Below the pieces are notes generated by a model. That model was given only the letters and a program-made list of their open reading frames with translations. It did no database searches and was not told the DNA's origin. The position numbers and the translations under genes are program-made. Of a stretch of 64,000 nt of DNA, positions 52,787 through 61,384 are shown in pieces (position 1 is the stretch's first letter; every line of letters starts with the position of its first letter). The DNA is from Sphingomonas liriopis (GTDB taxonomy: Bacteria > Pseudomonadota > Alphaproteobacteria > Sphingomonadales > Sphingomonadaceae), in NCBI RefSeq assembly GCF_024211255.1, contig NZ_JAMLDY010000018.1, positions 1 through 64,000 of the forward strand, given 5' to 3'.

Positions 52787-55240
52787 CTATCCCTCGATCT
52801 TGGCGAAATCAGCGACGCCGTGCACCGCGGCGCGCACCCGGGCGAGCAGCGCCAGCCGGGCGGCGCGCTTGGCCGGATCGGCATCGTTGACGGTGACGTC
52901 GTCGAAGAAGGCGTCGATCGGCGCGCGCAGCGAGGCGAGCGCCGCCATCGCACGCTCGAAATCCTCCGCCGCGACCGCCGCGGTGGCGGCCGGCTCGGCG
53001 GCGTCGAGCGCGGCGATCAGCGCGGCTTCTGCGGGTTCGGGCGTGTAGGTCAATGCGCTATCCGTCGCCCCAGCGAAAGCTGGGGCCTCCCGCGGCTCCT
53101 GTCCAGCGCCCTCGCCGGAGACCCCAGCGTTCGCTGGGGTGACGATTTGGGTCACGCCCTCCTTCTTCAGGATATTCGCCGCCCGCTTGTAGCCGGCAAG
53201 CAGATTGGCACCGTCTTCGGTCGTCACGAACGCCTGCAACGCGCGCACGCGGGCGAGCAGGCGGACGAGGTCGTCCTCCCCGCCGAGCGCGAACACCGCG
53301 TCGATCAAATCGTGGCGGACGCCCGCCTCGCGCTGCTGCACCTTGAGCCGGTCGGCGAAGAAGTCGCGCAAGGCCGCCGCCGCCGGCAGCGCGTTCTTCA
53401 TGATCGCCGGCGCATCATCGGTGAATTTGCCGAACAGCTCCTTGATGAAAGGCTGCAGGTCCGGCTGTTCCGCCATGAGCGCGGCACCCCGGCTGGCGAT
53501 CGAATCGTCGTCGGGATGATCGGGAAATTCGGGCCAGATGCGCTGCATGAGCGTGTTGAAGGCCACGTCGCTCTGCATGCGATCGCGATACGGCTTGAGC
53601 CCCAGGTCCCAGACGATCCGAAGCGCCGCCTCATCGAGCGAGAGCCGCAGGCCGTTCTCCAGCACGAGCGCGATCACCGCCAACGCCGCCCGACGCAGCG
53701 CGAACGGGTCCTTCGACCCCGTCGGGGGCAGATTGGCGACGAAGAACGCCGCCAGCGTATCGAGCTTGTCGGCAAGGCTCACCGCCACCGTCACCGGCGC
53801 GGTCGGCACGTCGTCGCCCTGCCCGACCGGCTTGTAATGGTCGCGGATCGCGTCGGCGACGGCCTGCGCCTCGCCCTGTGCGGCGGCGTAATAGCCGCCC
53901 ATCAGGCCCTGCAGTTCGGGGAATTCGCCGACCATGCCGGTGACGAGGTCCGCTTTGGCGAGCCGCGCGGCGCGTTCGGCCATGTCGGCCAATTCCTCCC
54001 CGGTACGGGGAGGGGGACCGTCAGCCGAAGGCTGATGGTGGAGGGGGGCCTCCGCGGGGGGCACCGCTTGTGGCGCCCCCCCTCCACCAGCTTCGCTGGT
54101 CCCCCTCCCCGTACCGGGGAGGATTATCCCCTCCTCGACCAGCCACCGCGCCAGCTTGGCGACGCGGTCGACCTTGTCCGCCACCGTGCCGAGCTTCTCG
54201 TGGAAGACGATGTTCGACAGCTTCGCCGCCTGCTCTTCGAGCGGCGTCTTGAGGTCCGTGTCGTAGAAGAAGCGCGCGTCGCTCAATCGCGCGGCGAGCA
54301 CCTTGCGGTTGCCCTCGACGATCTTGGCGCCGCCGTCGCTCGCCTCGATATTCGCGGTGCAGATGAAGGCGTTGGCGAGCGCGCCTGACGCATCGCGGCA
54401 GACGAAATACTTCTGGTTCACGCGCGCGGTGAGCTGGATCACCTCGGGCGGGACGGTGAGGAATTCCGCGTCGAAGCGGCCGAGCAGCGGCACCGGCCAT
54501 TCGGTGAGCCCGGCGTTCTCGGCGACCAGCCCCTCGTCCTCGACGAGGCTGAGCCCCGCCTCGGCGGCGAGTACGCCCGCGCGATTACGGATCAGCGTGC
54601 GGCGCTCGTCCTGATCGACGATGACGTGGCAGGCGCGCAGCTTCTCGACGTAATCCGCCGCCGATCCGATCGTGATCTGGCCGGGATGGTGGAAGCGATG
54701 GCCGAAGGCCGCATAGCCCGAACGGATGCCGGCGATCTCGACCTCGACCAGTTCCTCGCCGAACAGCGCGACGATACCGTGCAGCGGACGCACCCAACGC
54801 AGGGACTCGGTCGAGGTGGAGGCGGCGCCCCAGCGCATCGACTTGGGCCAAGGGAAGGCGCGGACGATTGCGGGAATCGCCTCGGCCAGCACCGCGGTGG
54901 TGGCGCGGCCTGGCTTGTCGGTGACCGCGTACAACACGCCGTCGCGCTCGGTCAGCTGCTCGCGGGTCAGGCCGGTCTTGCGCAGGAACCCCTCCAGCGC
55001 CTGCGGCGGCGCGCTCGTCTTCGGCCCCTTGACCTCCTCCGACACCGCCTGCGTCTCGGCAGGCAGGTCGCGCGCGATCAGCGCGAGCCGGCGCGGGGTG
55101 GCGTAGGTGACGAGCTCGGCGGCCTGCAACCCCGCCTTGGCGAGTTCGGCGGCGAACAGCCGCGCCAGATCGTCGCGCGCCTTGTCCTGCATGCGGGCGG
55201 GAATTTCTTCGGAGCGAAGTTCGAGCAGGAAGTCGGTCAT
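52787..55240 (-). CDS. glyS: Glycyl-tRNA synthetase beta subunit, with two in-frame repeat insertions
   Basis: 817 residues; the beta subunit of alpha2-beta2 GlyRS is usually about 690-740. The N-terminus DFLLELRSEEIPARMQDKAR, LARLFAAEL and the HD-like and anticodon-binding regions are normal. Two palindromic elements are read in frame: residues about 373-415 (ILPGTGRGTSEAGGGG ... HHQPSADGPPPRTGEE; DNA 53995-54122) and about 699-726 (TPANAGVSGEGAG ... APAFAGATDSA; DNA 53064-53145). Both contain low-complexity sequence foreign to GlyS. The frame stays open, so the protein is presumably functional with two loops. Confidence 0.94.
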   Translation of the reverse strand: MTDFLLELRSEEIPARMQDKARDDLARLFAAELAKAGLQAAELVTYATPRRLALIARDLPAETQAVSEEVKGPKTSAPPQALEGFLRKTGLTREQLTERDGVLYAVTDKPGRATTAVLAEAIPAIVRAFPWPKSMRWGAASTSTESLRWVRPLHGIVALFGEELVEVEIAGIRSGYAAFGHRFHHPGQITIGSAADYVEKLRACHVIVDQDERRTLIRNRAGVLAAEAGLSLVEDEGLVAENAGLTEWPVPLLGRFDAEFLTVPPEVIQLTARVNQKYFVCRDASGALANAFICTANIEASDGGAKIVEGNRKVLAARLSDARFFYDTDLKTPLEEQAAKLSNIVFHEKLGTVADKVDRVAKLARWLVEEGIILPGTGRGTSEAGGGGAPQAVPPAEAPLHHQPSADGPPPRTGEELADMAERAARLAKADLVTGMVGEFPELQGLMGGYYAAAQGEAQAVADAIRDHYKPVGQGDDVPTAPVTVAVSLADKLDTLAAFFVANLPPTGSKDPFALRRAALAVIALVLENGLRLSLDEAALRIVWDLGLKPYRDRMQSDVAFNTLMQRIWPEFPDHPDDDSIASRGAALMAEQPDLQPFIKELFGKFTDDAPAIMKNALPAAAALRDFFADRLKVQQREAGVRHDLIDAVFALGGEDDLVRLLARVRALQAFVTTEDGANLLAGYKRAANILKKEGVTQIVTPANAGVSGEGAGQEPREAPAFAGATDSALTYTPEPAEAALIAALDAAEPAATAAVAAEDFERAMAALASLRAPIDAFFDDVTVNDADPAKRAARLALLARVRAAVHGVADFAKIEG
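53064..53145. repeat. Palindromic repeat, family E, inside glyS
   Basis: GCCCCAGCGAAAGCTGGGGC and ACCCCAGCGTTCGCTGGGGT are two hairpins linked by 35 bp (CGCGGCTCCTGTCCAGCGCC...). The element length keeps the glyS frame and encodes no stop on the coding strand. Confidence 0.85.
53995..54122. repeat. Palindromic repeat, family F, inside glyS
   Basis: Outer arms CCTCCCCGGTACGGGGAGGG and CCCCTCCCCGTACCGGGGAG with inner arms GCCGAAGGCTGATGGTGGAG / CTCCACCAGCTTCGCTGGTC. About 128 bp of palindrome, translated in frame as a glycine/proline-rich loop. Confidence 0.85.
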
Positions 55241-55261
55241 TTCGCTTTGCCGAAGATAGGA

Positions 55262-55474
55262 AGATTTTGGTCACGCGAAGACGCGAAGACGCGAAGAGGG
55301 TTTTGCGCGCAGAGGCGCAGAGGACGAAGAGAGCCTATGGCTATCGTTGACGCATCAGCAAGGAGATTCCGAAGGCGCTGCGCGCCGCCCGAAGCGCCTC
55401 TGCGTTCTCTGCGCCTCTGCGCGAACCACGTCTTCTTCGCGGCTTCGCGGCTTCGCGTGAAAACACCTTCTTCC
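55262..55474. repeat. Large inverted repeat, family C (copy 2)
   Basis: Left arm TTTTGGTCACGCGAAGACGC with tandem CGCGAAGA units and GCGCAGAGGCGCAGAGGACG; right arm CGCCTCTGCGCGAACCACGT, GCGGCTTCGCGTGAAAACAC. It fills the glyQ-glyS gap and so lies within the glyQS transcript. Related in plan to 4109-4283. Confidence 0.8.
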
Positions 55475-55490
55475 ACCCGGCGAAGCAGCA

Positions 55491-56360
55491 TCACGCCGTC
55501 CACCCGTTCTTGTCCATCCACGCGCCGCAGGCACCCTTCGCCAGATCGCGGACGCGGCCGATGTACGCCTGACGCTCGGCGACCGAGATGACGCCGCGCG
55601 CCTGTAACAGGTTGAACGTGTGGCTGGCCTTGATCGCCTGTTCGTACGCCGGGATCGGCAGGCCGGCGGCAAGGCTGTTCTCGCATTCGGCCGCGGCCTT
55701 GCGGAACTGGTCGAACAACGTCGCGGTGTCGGCGACCTCGAAATTCCACGTCGACATCTGCTTCTCGTTTTCGAGAAACACGTCGCCATAGGTGACGCCA
55801 TGGTCGTTGAACCTGAGGTCGTAGACGTTGTCGACGTCCTGAATGTACATCGCCAGCCGCTCGAGACCGTAGGTCAGCTCGCCCGCGACCGGCTTCATGT
55901 CGAACCCGCCCATCTGCTGGAAATAGGTGAACTGCGTCACCTCCATGCCGTCGCACCAGACCTCCCAGCCCAGCCCCCAGGCGCCCAGCGTCGGCGATTC
56001 CCAATCGTCCTCGACGAAGCGGATATCGTGGGTCGTCATGTCGACGCCGATCGCCGCCAGCGATCCCAGATACAGCTCCTGCAGGTCGGCCGGCGACGGC
56101 TTCAGGATCACCTGATACTGGTAATAATGCTGCAGCCGGTTGGGGTTCTCGCCATAACGGCCGTCGGTCGGCCGGCGGCACGGCTGGACAAAGGCGGCGT
56201 TCCACGTGTCCGGCCCCAGCGCGCGCAAGGTCGTCGCGGGATGAAAGGTGCCCGCGCCCATTTCCATGTCGTAGGGCTGGAGGATCACGCAACCCCGGTC
56301 GCTCCAATAGTCGTGGAGCGTCAGGATCATCTTCTGGAAGGAAAGCGGTGTGGCGGCCAT
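55491..56360 (-). CDS. glyQ: Glycyl-tRNA synthetase alpha subunit
   Basis: 289 residues, the normal alpha-subunit length. Class II motifs: [40 protein letters not shown] and [20 protein letters not shown]. It activates glycine; works with GlyS encoded 250 bp downstream beyond a family-C repeat. Confidence 0.97.
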   Translation of the reverse strand: MAATPLSFQKMILTLHDYWSDRGCVILQPYDMEMGAGTFHPATTLRALGPDTWNAAFVQPCRRPTDGRYGENPNRLQHYYQYQVILKPSPADLQELYLGSLAAIGVDMTTHDIRFVEDDWESPTLGAWGLGWEVWCDGMEVTQFTYFQQMGGFDMKPVAGELTYGLERLAMYIQDVDNVYDLRFNDHGVTYGDVFLENEKQMSTWNFEVADTATLFDQFRKAAAECENSLAAGLPIPAYEQAIKASHTFNLLQARGVISVAERQAYIGRVRDLAKGACGAWMDKNGWTA

Positions 56361-56453
56361 CGGCGTGGGCTTTGGCCGATGAGGCGGCGTCTAGCAAGTG
56401 GTGCGACGCGGCATTAACTTGGGGAATAGTTCACCGATGGATACCGTCCCCGC

Positions 56454-57365
56454 ATGATACGACAATTGAGGCCGGCACTGTCGGCGATCGCGCTCTGCCT
56501 GTCGCTGCCCGCCTGCGCGCAGCAGCCCGCCAAGGCGCCCGCGCGCGCCGCCAACGATGCCGATCCCGCGCTGTGGGTGGTGAAGGACGCGGACGCGACG
56601 GTCTATCTGTTCGGCACGATCCATGTGCTCAAACCCGGCCTGACCTGGTTCGACGAGGCGGTAAAGACCGCGTTCGACCGCTCCGACGAGGTGAAGCTGG
56701 AGATCGTCATGCCCGATCCCGCCACGATGCAGGGGCTGGTGATGACGACCGGCGTCGCCCCCGCCGGCACGCCGCCGCTGACGCAGCGCCTGCCCGAGGG
56801 CAAGCGCGCCGCCTTCGCCAAGGCGGTGACCGACCTCGGCCTGCCCGCGAACGCGCTCGACCGGTTCAAGCCGTGGCTGGCGGCGACGCAGCTGTCGGTC
56901 GCGCCCTTGTCCAAGCTCGGCTACGACAGCGCCAACGGGCCCGAGGAGGTCATCGCCACCGCGGCGAAACGCGCAGGGAAACCGCTGACCGGGCTGGAGA
57001 CACCCGAGCAGCAGCTGGGCTTCTTCGGCAGCCTGTCGGACAAGGCGCAGCTCGACTTCCTGGAAAGTACGGTCGAGGAACTGCCCAAGCTCGATTCGCA
57101 GATGGCGTCGATGGTCGAGGATTGGGCGAAGGGCGACCCCGACGCGCTGGCACGCGAGATGAACGACGAGCTGAAGAGCTCGCCCGAGGTCGCCAAGGTG
57201 CTGCTGGTCGACCGCAACGCGCGCTGGGCGACGTGGATCAGGCAGCGGATGGCGAAGCCGGGGACGGTGTTCGTCGCGGTGGGTGCGGGGCATCTGGCCG
57301 GGCCGGATTCGGTCCAGGCGCAGCTGGCGAAGCTGGGGGTGAAGGCGGAGCGGGTGAAATACTGA
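56454..57365 (+). CDS. TraB/GumN-family lipoprotein
   Basis: 303 residues. Signal peptide with lipobox LPAC (C21). ALWVVKDADATVYLFGTIHV then LKPGLTWF is the first GumN/TraB motif (GTIH), and a late FVAVGAGHLAGPDSV is the second (GxGH). TraB-type proteins are predicted EreA/ChaN-like hydrolases or peptidases; substrate unknown. Divergent from glyQ. Confidence 0.85.
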   Translation: MIRQLRPALSAIALCLSLPACAQQPAKAPARAANDADPALWVVKDADATVYLFGTIHVLKPGLTWFDEAVKTAFDRSDEVKLEIVMPDPATMQGLVMTTGVAPAGTPPLTQRLPEGKRAAFAKAVTDLGLPANALDRFKPWLAATQLSVAPLSKLGYDSANGPEEVIATAAKRAGKPLTGLETPEQQLGFFGSLSDKAQLDFLESTVEELPKLDSQMASMVEDWAKGDPDALAREMNDELKSSPEVAKVLLVDRNARWATWIRQRMAKPGTVFVAVGAGHLAGPDSVQAQLAKLGVKAERVKY

Positions 57366-57427
57366 GCGTCTCCGCTAGCGCAGGGCCATTGCATACGACT
57401 GATCGGCGGGCGGCTCAGCAAATCCTT

Positions 57428-57534
57428 CGTCACCCCGGACTTGTTCCGGGGTCCACGGTTCGGCAAGCTTGTCGTTCGAGCCTCCTTTGGAAGGCCTGCG
57501 GCCCGGTGGACCCCGGAACACGTCCGGGGTGACG
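57428..57534. repeat. Palindromic repeat, family A (copy 7)
   Basis: CCCCGGACTTGTTCCGGGG and CCCCGGAACACGTCCGGGG arms. It occupies the 350-bp gap before the bL25 gene; the rest of that gap (57535-57715) should contain the bL25 promoter but no clear boxes were recognised. Confidence 0.9.
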
Positions 57535-57715
57535 GGGTATCCCGGGCATCGGGTTCGCCATATTGTCAGATGGATAGCCTCTGGCACGACGAAGGACTTG
57601 AGCCCCAACTTGCCTTTCCCTCCCCCATCCACTAAGCGCGCCCGCTTCCGGCCATGGTCATCCCTGGAGGCGTGGCGCGGAAAGACACTTTAGCACGTTT
57701 CGGAAGGTATACTGC

Positions 57716-58384
57716 ATGAGCGACACCATTACGCTCGCAGCCGAGACGCGCGACCGGGTTGGCAAGGGAGCCTCCCGGGCGCTGCGTCGTGACGGCCGCG
57801 TCCCCGCCGTGATCTACGGCCAGAACAAGGAACCGACCTCGATCCATCTCGAGGAAAAGGCGCTGATGAAGGCGCTGATGACCGGTCACTTCATGAATTC
57901 CGTCATCATGGTCTCGGGCGAGCGCACGCTGCCGAAGGACGTGACCTTCCACCCCGTCACCGATCGTCCGGTGCACGTCGATTTCCTGCGCATCGGTGAG
58001 CACACCGAGGTGACCGTCGCCGTCCCCGTCGTGTTCGCCGACGAAGACGAATGCCCGGGCATCAAGCGCGGCAACGGCGTGCTCAACATCACGCGCCACG
58101 AGATCGAGCTGGTCGTCGACGCCGCCGACATCCCCAGCGAGATCACCATCTCGCTGAAGGGTCGCGAGATCGGCGATTCGATCCACATCAGCGACGTGAC
58201 GCTGCCCAAGGGCGCCAAGCCCGCGATCGAGGATCGCGACTTCGCGATCGCGACGATCGTGCCGCCGACCGTCCCGACCGCGCAGGACGAGGCGCTCGAG
58301 GCCGAAGTCGCCGAGACGCAGGCTGCCGAGGCTGCGGCCGAAGCCGAGCCGACCGACGGCGAGGACGACGCCAAGGAGGGCTGA
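57716..58384 (+). CDS. rplY: 50S ribosomal protein bL25 (CTC form)
   Basis: 222 residues. The N-terminal domain ([20 protein letters not shown] then PAVIYG) binds 5S rRNA; the C-terminal TL5/CTC domain is followed by an acidic, alanine-rich tail ([14 protein letters not shown]) common in alphaproteobacteria. The gene precedes pth as usual. Confidence 0.95.
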   Translation: MSDTITLAAETRDRVGKGASRALRRDGRVPAVIYGQNKEPTSIHLEEKALMKALMTGHFMNSVIMVSGERTLPKDVTFHPVTDRPVHVDFLRIGEHTEVTVAVPVVFADEDECPGIKRGNGVLNITRHEIELVVDAADIPSEITISLKGREIGDSIHISDVTLPKGAKPAIEDRDFAIATIVPPTVPTAQDEALEAEVAETQAAEAAAEAEPTDGEDDAKEG

Positions 58385-58407
58385 TCCCCTTCGCCGGACC
58401 GCAAGAG

Positions 58408-58442
58408 GGGCAGGGTGGCGGCGACGCTCCCCTGCCCTTTTT
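58408..58442 (+). terminator. Rho-independent terminator after bL25 gene
   Basis: GGGCAGGG (58408-58415) pairs with CCCTGCCC (58430-58437), followed by TTTTT. A family-A repeat follows, then pth. Confidence 0.85.
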
Positions 58443-58474
58443 GGTTTATGGTTCCGACGGACGCCCCACCTCCC

Positions 58475-58583
58475 CGTCACCCCGGACTTGTTCCGGGGTC
58501 CACCGGGCAGCTAGGCGCATCGTTCGAACCACTCGCCGTTCGCCTCGCCGCGGAGTGGACCCCGGAACAAGTCCGGGGTGACG
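58475..58583. repeat. Palindromic repeat, family A (copy 8)
   Basis: CCCCGGACTTGTTCCGGGG and CCCCGGAACAAGTCCGGGG around a centre with TTCGCCTCGCCGCGG. It ends 21 bp before the pth start, so any transcript of pth from upstream crosses it. Confidence 0.92.
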
Positions 58584-58604
58584 AAGAAGAAGGACCCAAG
58601 TGCC

Positions 58605-59171
58605 ATGCAGATCTGGGCCGGGCTCGGCAATCCGGGGCCGCAATATGCGATGCACCGGCACAACGTCGGCTTCATGGCGGTCGACCTGATCGCCGACATG
58701 CACGGCTTCGGGGCCGTCAAGAAGCAGTTCCTGGGCTGGACGCAGGAGGGCCGCATCGGCAACGACAAGGTGCTGCTGCTCAAGCCGGCGACCTTCATGA
58801 ACGAGAGCGGCCGCGCGATCGGCGAGGCGCTGCGCTTCTACAAGCTCGGCCCCGACGCGCTGACCGTGTTCCACGACGAGCTCGACCTCGCGCCCTTCAA
58901 GGTCAAGGTGAAGCGCGGCGGCGGCACCGCGGGGCATAACGGGCTGCGTTCGACCGACCAGCATCTGGGGCCGGAGTTCCGCCGCGTGCGGCTCGGCATC
59001 GGCCATCCGGGGCACAAGGATCGCGTGACGGGCTATGTGCTCGGCAATTACGCCAAGGCGGAGATGGACGACCTCGCCGACATGCTCGGTGCGATCGGCG
59101 CGGAGGCGCCGTGGCTCGCCGCAGGCGACGACGTCCGCTTCATGAACGACGTCGCCCTCAGGTTGGGATAG
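58605..59171 (+). CDS. pth: Peptidyl-tRNA hydrolase
   Basis: 188 residues. AGLGNPGPQYAMHRHNVGFM gives the conserved N9 and the catalytic H19; FMNESGRAIGEA and FHDELDLAPFKVKVKRGGGT (catalytic Asp) with AGHNGLRS complete the site. It recycles prematurely released peptidyl-tRNA. The start at 58605 (MQIWAGLGNP) fits the family; an in-frame ATG/GTG upstream lies in the repeat. Confidence 0.95.
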   Translation: MQIWAGLGNPGPQYAMHRHNVGFMAVDLIADMHGFGAVKKQFLGWTQEGRIGNDKVLLLKPATFMNESGRAIGEALRFYKLGPDALTVFHDELDLAPFKVKVKRGGGTAGHNGLRSTDQHLGPEFRRVRLGIGHPGHKDRVTGYVLGNYAKAEMDDLADMLGAIGAEAPWLAAGDDVRFMNDVALRLG

Positions 59172-59181
59172 GGAGGCTGGC

Positions 59182-59784
59182 ATGACCATCAGAACCCTGT
59201 TCGCCACCCGCTTCTACGAGGACGATCTGGGCGACGCCGCGCTGCTCGCGGAACTGGAGGATGCCTGCCTCGGCCTCGCGCGCGAAGATCGCGCCGGCGT
59301 GGCGTGGTCGAAGGCGCACGGCTATCGCGGTTACACGTCCTACGCCTCGCTCAACGACCTGCCCTCGCGCGACCCGCGCTTCGCCGATCTCGTCAGGCTG
59401 CTCCACAAGCATGTCGCGCGCTTCGCCGAGGCGTGCGCGTTCGACCTCGGCGGCCGCAAGCTCAAGCTCGACAGCCTGTGGGTCAACGTCCTCAAGCCCG
59501 GCGGCACGCATTCTGGGCATATCCACCCGCACAGCGCAATCAGCGGCACGATCTACGTCACCACGCCACCGGGCGCCGGCGCGCTCAAGCTGGAGGACCC
59601 GCGGCTGCCGATGATGATGGCCGCCCCCACCCGCCTCCCGCACGCGGGCGAGGATCACGCCACCTTCGTCTATGCCGAGCCCAGACCGGGCAGCGTCTTC
59701 CTGTGGGAGAGCTGGCTGCGCCACGAGGTCGTCCCCAACGCCGCCAAGGGCGAACGGATCAGCATCAGCTTCAACTATCGCTGA
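59182..59784 (+). CDS. Putative 2-oxoglutarate/Fe(II) oxygenase (TIGR02466 type)
   Basis: 200 residues. The double-stranded beta-helix core has HSGHIHPHSAISGTIYVTTP (about 110-129, iron His) and GSVFLWESWLRHEVVPNAAK (second His, about 172-191), then ERISISFNY. The pattern matches small bacterial 2OG-Fe(II) oxygenases of unknown substrate. It starts 10 bp after pth. Confidence 0.8.
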   Translation: MTIRTLFATRFYEDDLGDAALLAELEDACLGLAREDRAGVAWSKAHGYRGYTSYASLNDLPSRDPRFADLVRLLHKHVARFAEACAFDLGGRKLKLDSLWVNVLKPGGTHSGHIHPHSAISGTIYVTTPPGAGALKLEDPRLPMMMAAPTRLPHAGEDHATFVYAEPRPGSVFLWESWLRHEVVPNAAKGERISISFNYR

Positions 59785-59845
59785 CCCGCCACGGGCCTGC
59801 CGCAATCGGGCGGCACACCGGCTGGCGACGCGTGGAGGCGGGGCG

Positions 59846-60160
59846 ATGCGGCTGGCGATCGTGATGGCAGTACAGGCGATGGCAGGCCCTCCCGTTCCGG
59901 CCGATCTGCGCCCCGCCAAACCCGCTCTGCCCGCAGTTCCCTGCGGAGAAACTGACGCGCGCGGCGACATCGTCGTCTGCGCCCGTGCCCGCAATGCCGA
60001 TCGCCTGCCCCGGCTCGACGCCGATCGCTATGCGCAACAGCCGATCCGCGCCGCCACCGGGATCGGCAAGGTCCGCGTCTCGGCCGAGGCCGAACAGGGC
60101 ACGCTGCCCAACGGCCAGAGCAGCCCGCGCGCGATGCTGCGGCTCAAGCTGCCGTTCTGA
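59846..60160 (+). CDS. Small hypothetical protein with a conserved two-cysteine motif
   Basis: 104 residues. A short hydrophobic N-terminus (MRLAIVMAVQAMAG) may be a signal peptide. PAVPCGETDARGDIVVCARA holds two cysteines eight residues apart, a pattern I have seen in small sphingomonad exported proteins; the rest is basic. GGAGG lies upstream of ATG. Function unknown. Confidence 0.65.
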   Translation: MRLAIVMAVQAMAGPPVPADLRPAKPALPAVPCGETDARGDIVVCARARNADRLPRLDADRYAQQPIRAATGIGKVRVSAEAEQGTLPNGQSSPRAMLRLKLPF

Positions 60161-60209
60161 CGACGGTTCGAAAGCCTCCGTTCACCGCTTCGCGCTACAC
60201 CCTCCATCC

Positions 60210-60350
60210 ATGTCCATCACCAAGCGCCAGATCGGCCTCGCCGCCGTCGTCCTGCTCGCTCCCGGCGGCTTCCTGCTGGGCGCGACATTGGTCGCCAACC
60301 ACTGGCGCAAGCGTCAGGCTGCCGCGCCCGATACCCCGCAAAACTCCTGA
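60210..60350 (+). CDS. Small single-TM membrane protein
   Basis: 46 residues: SITKRQIGLAAVVLLAPGGF then LLGATLVANHW forms one membrane helix with a basic cytoplasmic tail (RKRQ). No known family; start ATG 60210 has a weak upstream site. Confidence 0.5.
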   Translation: MSITKRQIGLAAVVLLAPGGFLLGATLVANHWRKRQAAAPDTPQNS

Positions 60351-60378
60351 TTCGTTTCCTGAACGGAACGTTGTTCGT

Positions 60379-60390
60379 GGTTCATGCAAC
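60379..60390 (+). promoter_or_regulatory. Upstream motif shared by two glycine-zipper genes (copy 1)
   Basis: GGTTCATGCAAC, followed by CGCGTG, 67 bp before the ATG of the 60446 gene. A near-identical GGTTCACGCAAC lies at 61322-61333, 63 bp before the 61385 gene. Probably a shared promoter or regulator site. Confidence 0.5.
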
Positions 60391-60445
60391 CGCGTGTATC
60401 ACCCGACGTTAAGACCTCAGCTTTTCTGAAGGACGGGAGTTTTTT

Positions 60446-60751
60446 ATGCGCAAGTTTATGCTCGCAATGGGTTGTGCGGCGATGGTTCTGCCGGCGACGA
60501 TGATCGTGCCGGTCTCGCAGGCGGGCGCGCAGCGCTACAAGTATCGCGAATGGCGCGACGATCGTGGCCGCGTCCGCTGCCGCAAGCCCGACGGCACCAC
60601 CGGCGCCGTCGTCGGCGCGGTCGGCGGTGCGCTGCTCGGTCGTACGATCGATACGCGCGGCGACCGCACGGTCGGCACGCTGGGCGGCGCGGTCGCCGGC
60701 GGCCTGCTCGGCCGCGAGATCGAGCGTGGCGGCAAGCGTCGCTGCCGCTGA
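60446..60751 (+). CDS. Exported glycine-zipper protein
   Basis: 101 residues: signal peptide (about 1-28, cleavage after SQAGA), basic RYKYREWRDDRGRVRCRKPD, then a glycine-zipper 2TM domain TGAVVGAVGGALLGRTIDTR then GTLGGAVAGGLLGREIERGG. Such domains insert in or span membranes (17-kDa surface antigen/SlyB-like). Cysteines flank the zipper. Preceded by ACGGGAG. Confidence 0.8.
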   Translation: MRKFMLAMGCAAMVLPATMIVPVSQAGAQRYKYREWRDDRGRVRCRKPDGTTGAVVGAVGGALLGRTIDTRGDRTVGTLGGAVAGGLLGREIERGGKRRCR

Positions 60752-60773
60752 TCGCACGGCTTTTTTAGGTCAG

Positions 60774-60807
60774 CAGGGGCGTCGCGAGGCAACTCGCGGC
60801 GCCCCTG
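60774..60807 (+). terminator. Hairpin after the glycine-zipper gene
   Basis: CAGGGGCG-T-CGCGA pairs with TCGCG-G-CGCCCCTG around GGCAAC. It is a strong stem but lacks a uridine run, so it may be a transcript 3'-end stabiliser rather than an intrinsic terminator. Confidence 0.45.
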
Positions 60808-60846
60808 TCGCGTATGGCCCCCGAACATTCCAAAGGAGAACAGACG

Positions 60847-61272
60847 ATGGTGACCCGCAGCGCTTCGGCGAGCTACGCCGGCCTCGGCAAGGACGGCAAG
60901 GGCAAGATCACGACCCAGTCGGGCGTGTTGTCCGACGCCAATTACAGCTTCGGCACCCGGTTCGAGGATGGCCCGGGCACCAACCCGGAAGAACTGATCG
61001 CCGCTGCGCATGCCGGCTGTTTCACCATGGCGCTTGCCTTCGCGCTCGCCGGTGCCGGCCATAGCCAGGGCGACCTCAAGACCTCGGCCAAGGTGACGCT
61101 CGACAAGGACGGCGACGGCTTCACGATCACCCGCTCGGCGCTGACGCTGACCGGCCATGTCGAAGGGATCGACCAGGCGGAATTCGAACGCATCGCCAAC
61201 GAGGCGAAGGCGGGCTGCCCGGTGTCGAAGGTGCTGACCTGCGACATCACGCTGGAAACGACCTTCGGCTGA
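60847..61272 (+). CDS. osmC: OsmC-family hydroperoxide reductase
   Basis: 141 residues; thiol-dependent organic hydroperoxide reductase. Active cysteines are C58 (AAAHAGCFTMAL) and C124 (KAGCPVSKVL), with R38 and E49/E50 region GTNPEELIAAAH. The AGGAGAA upstream of ATG 60847 fixes the start. OsmC rather than Ohr type by the GxNPEEL...C pattern; the two groups overlap. Confidence 0.9.
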   Translation: MVTRSASASYAGLGKDGKGKITTQSGVLSDANYSFGTRFEDGPGTNPEELIAAAHAGCFTMALAFALAGAGHSQGDLKTSAKVTLDKDGDGFTITRSALTLTGHVEGIDQAEFERIANEAKAGCPVSKVLTCDITLETTFG

Positions 61273-61321
61273 TCGCACCGGCGGCGGCCCCTGTCACCGC
61301 GATGAACCGCAGGTAGTTTGC

Positions 61322-61333
61322 GGTTCACGCAAC
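61322..61333 (+). promoter_or_regulatory. Upstream motif shared by two glycine-zipper genes (copy 2)
   Basis: GGTTCACGCAAC followed by CCGCATG, 63 bp before ATG 61385. Eleven of twelve bases match copy 1 at 60379-60390 and the distance to the start codon is nearly the same. Confidence 0.5.
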
Positions 61334-61384
61334 CCGCATGCGCCGCCGCTGGTTATACCCGCATCCCATCAAGGAGTGGAAATC

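Noticed and set aside
53064..54122. Possible introns or sequencing errors in glyS
   Set aside because: Both insertions keep the frame exactly, contain no stop codon on the coding strand and have palindromic DNA typical of repeats, so in-frame repeat insertion explains them better.
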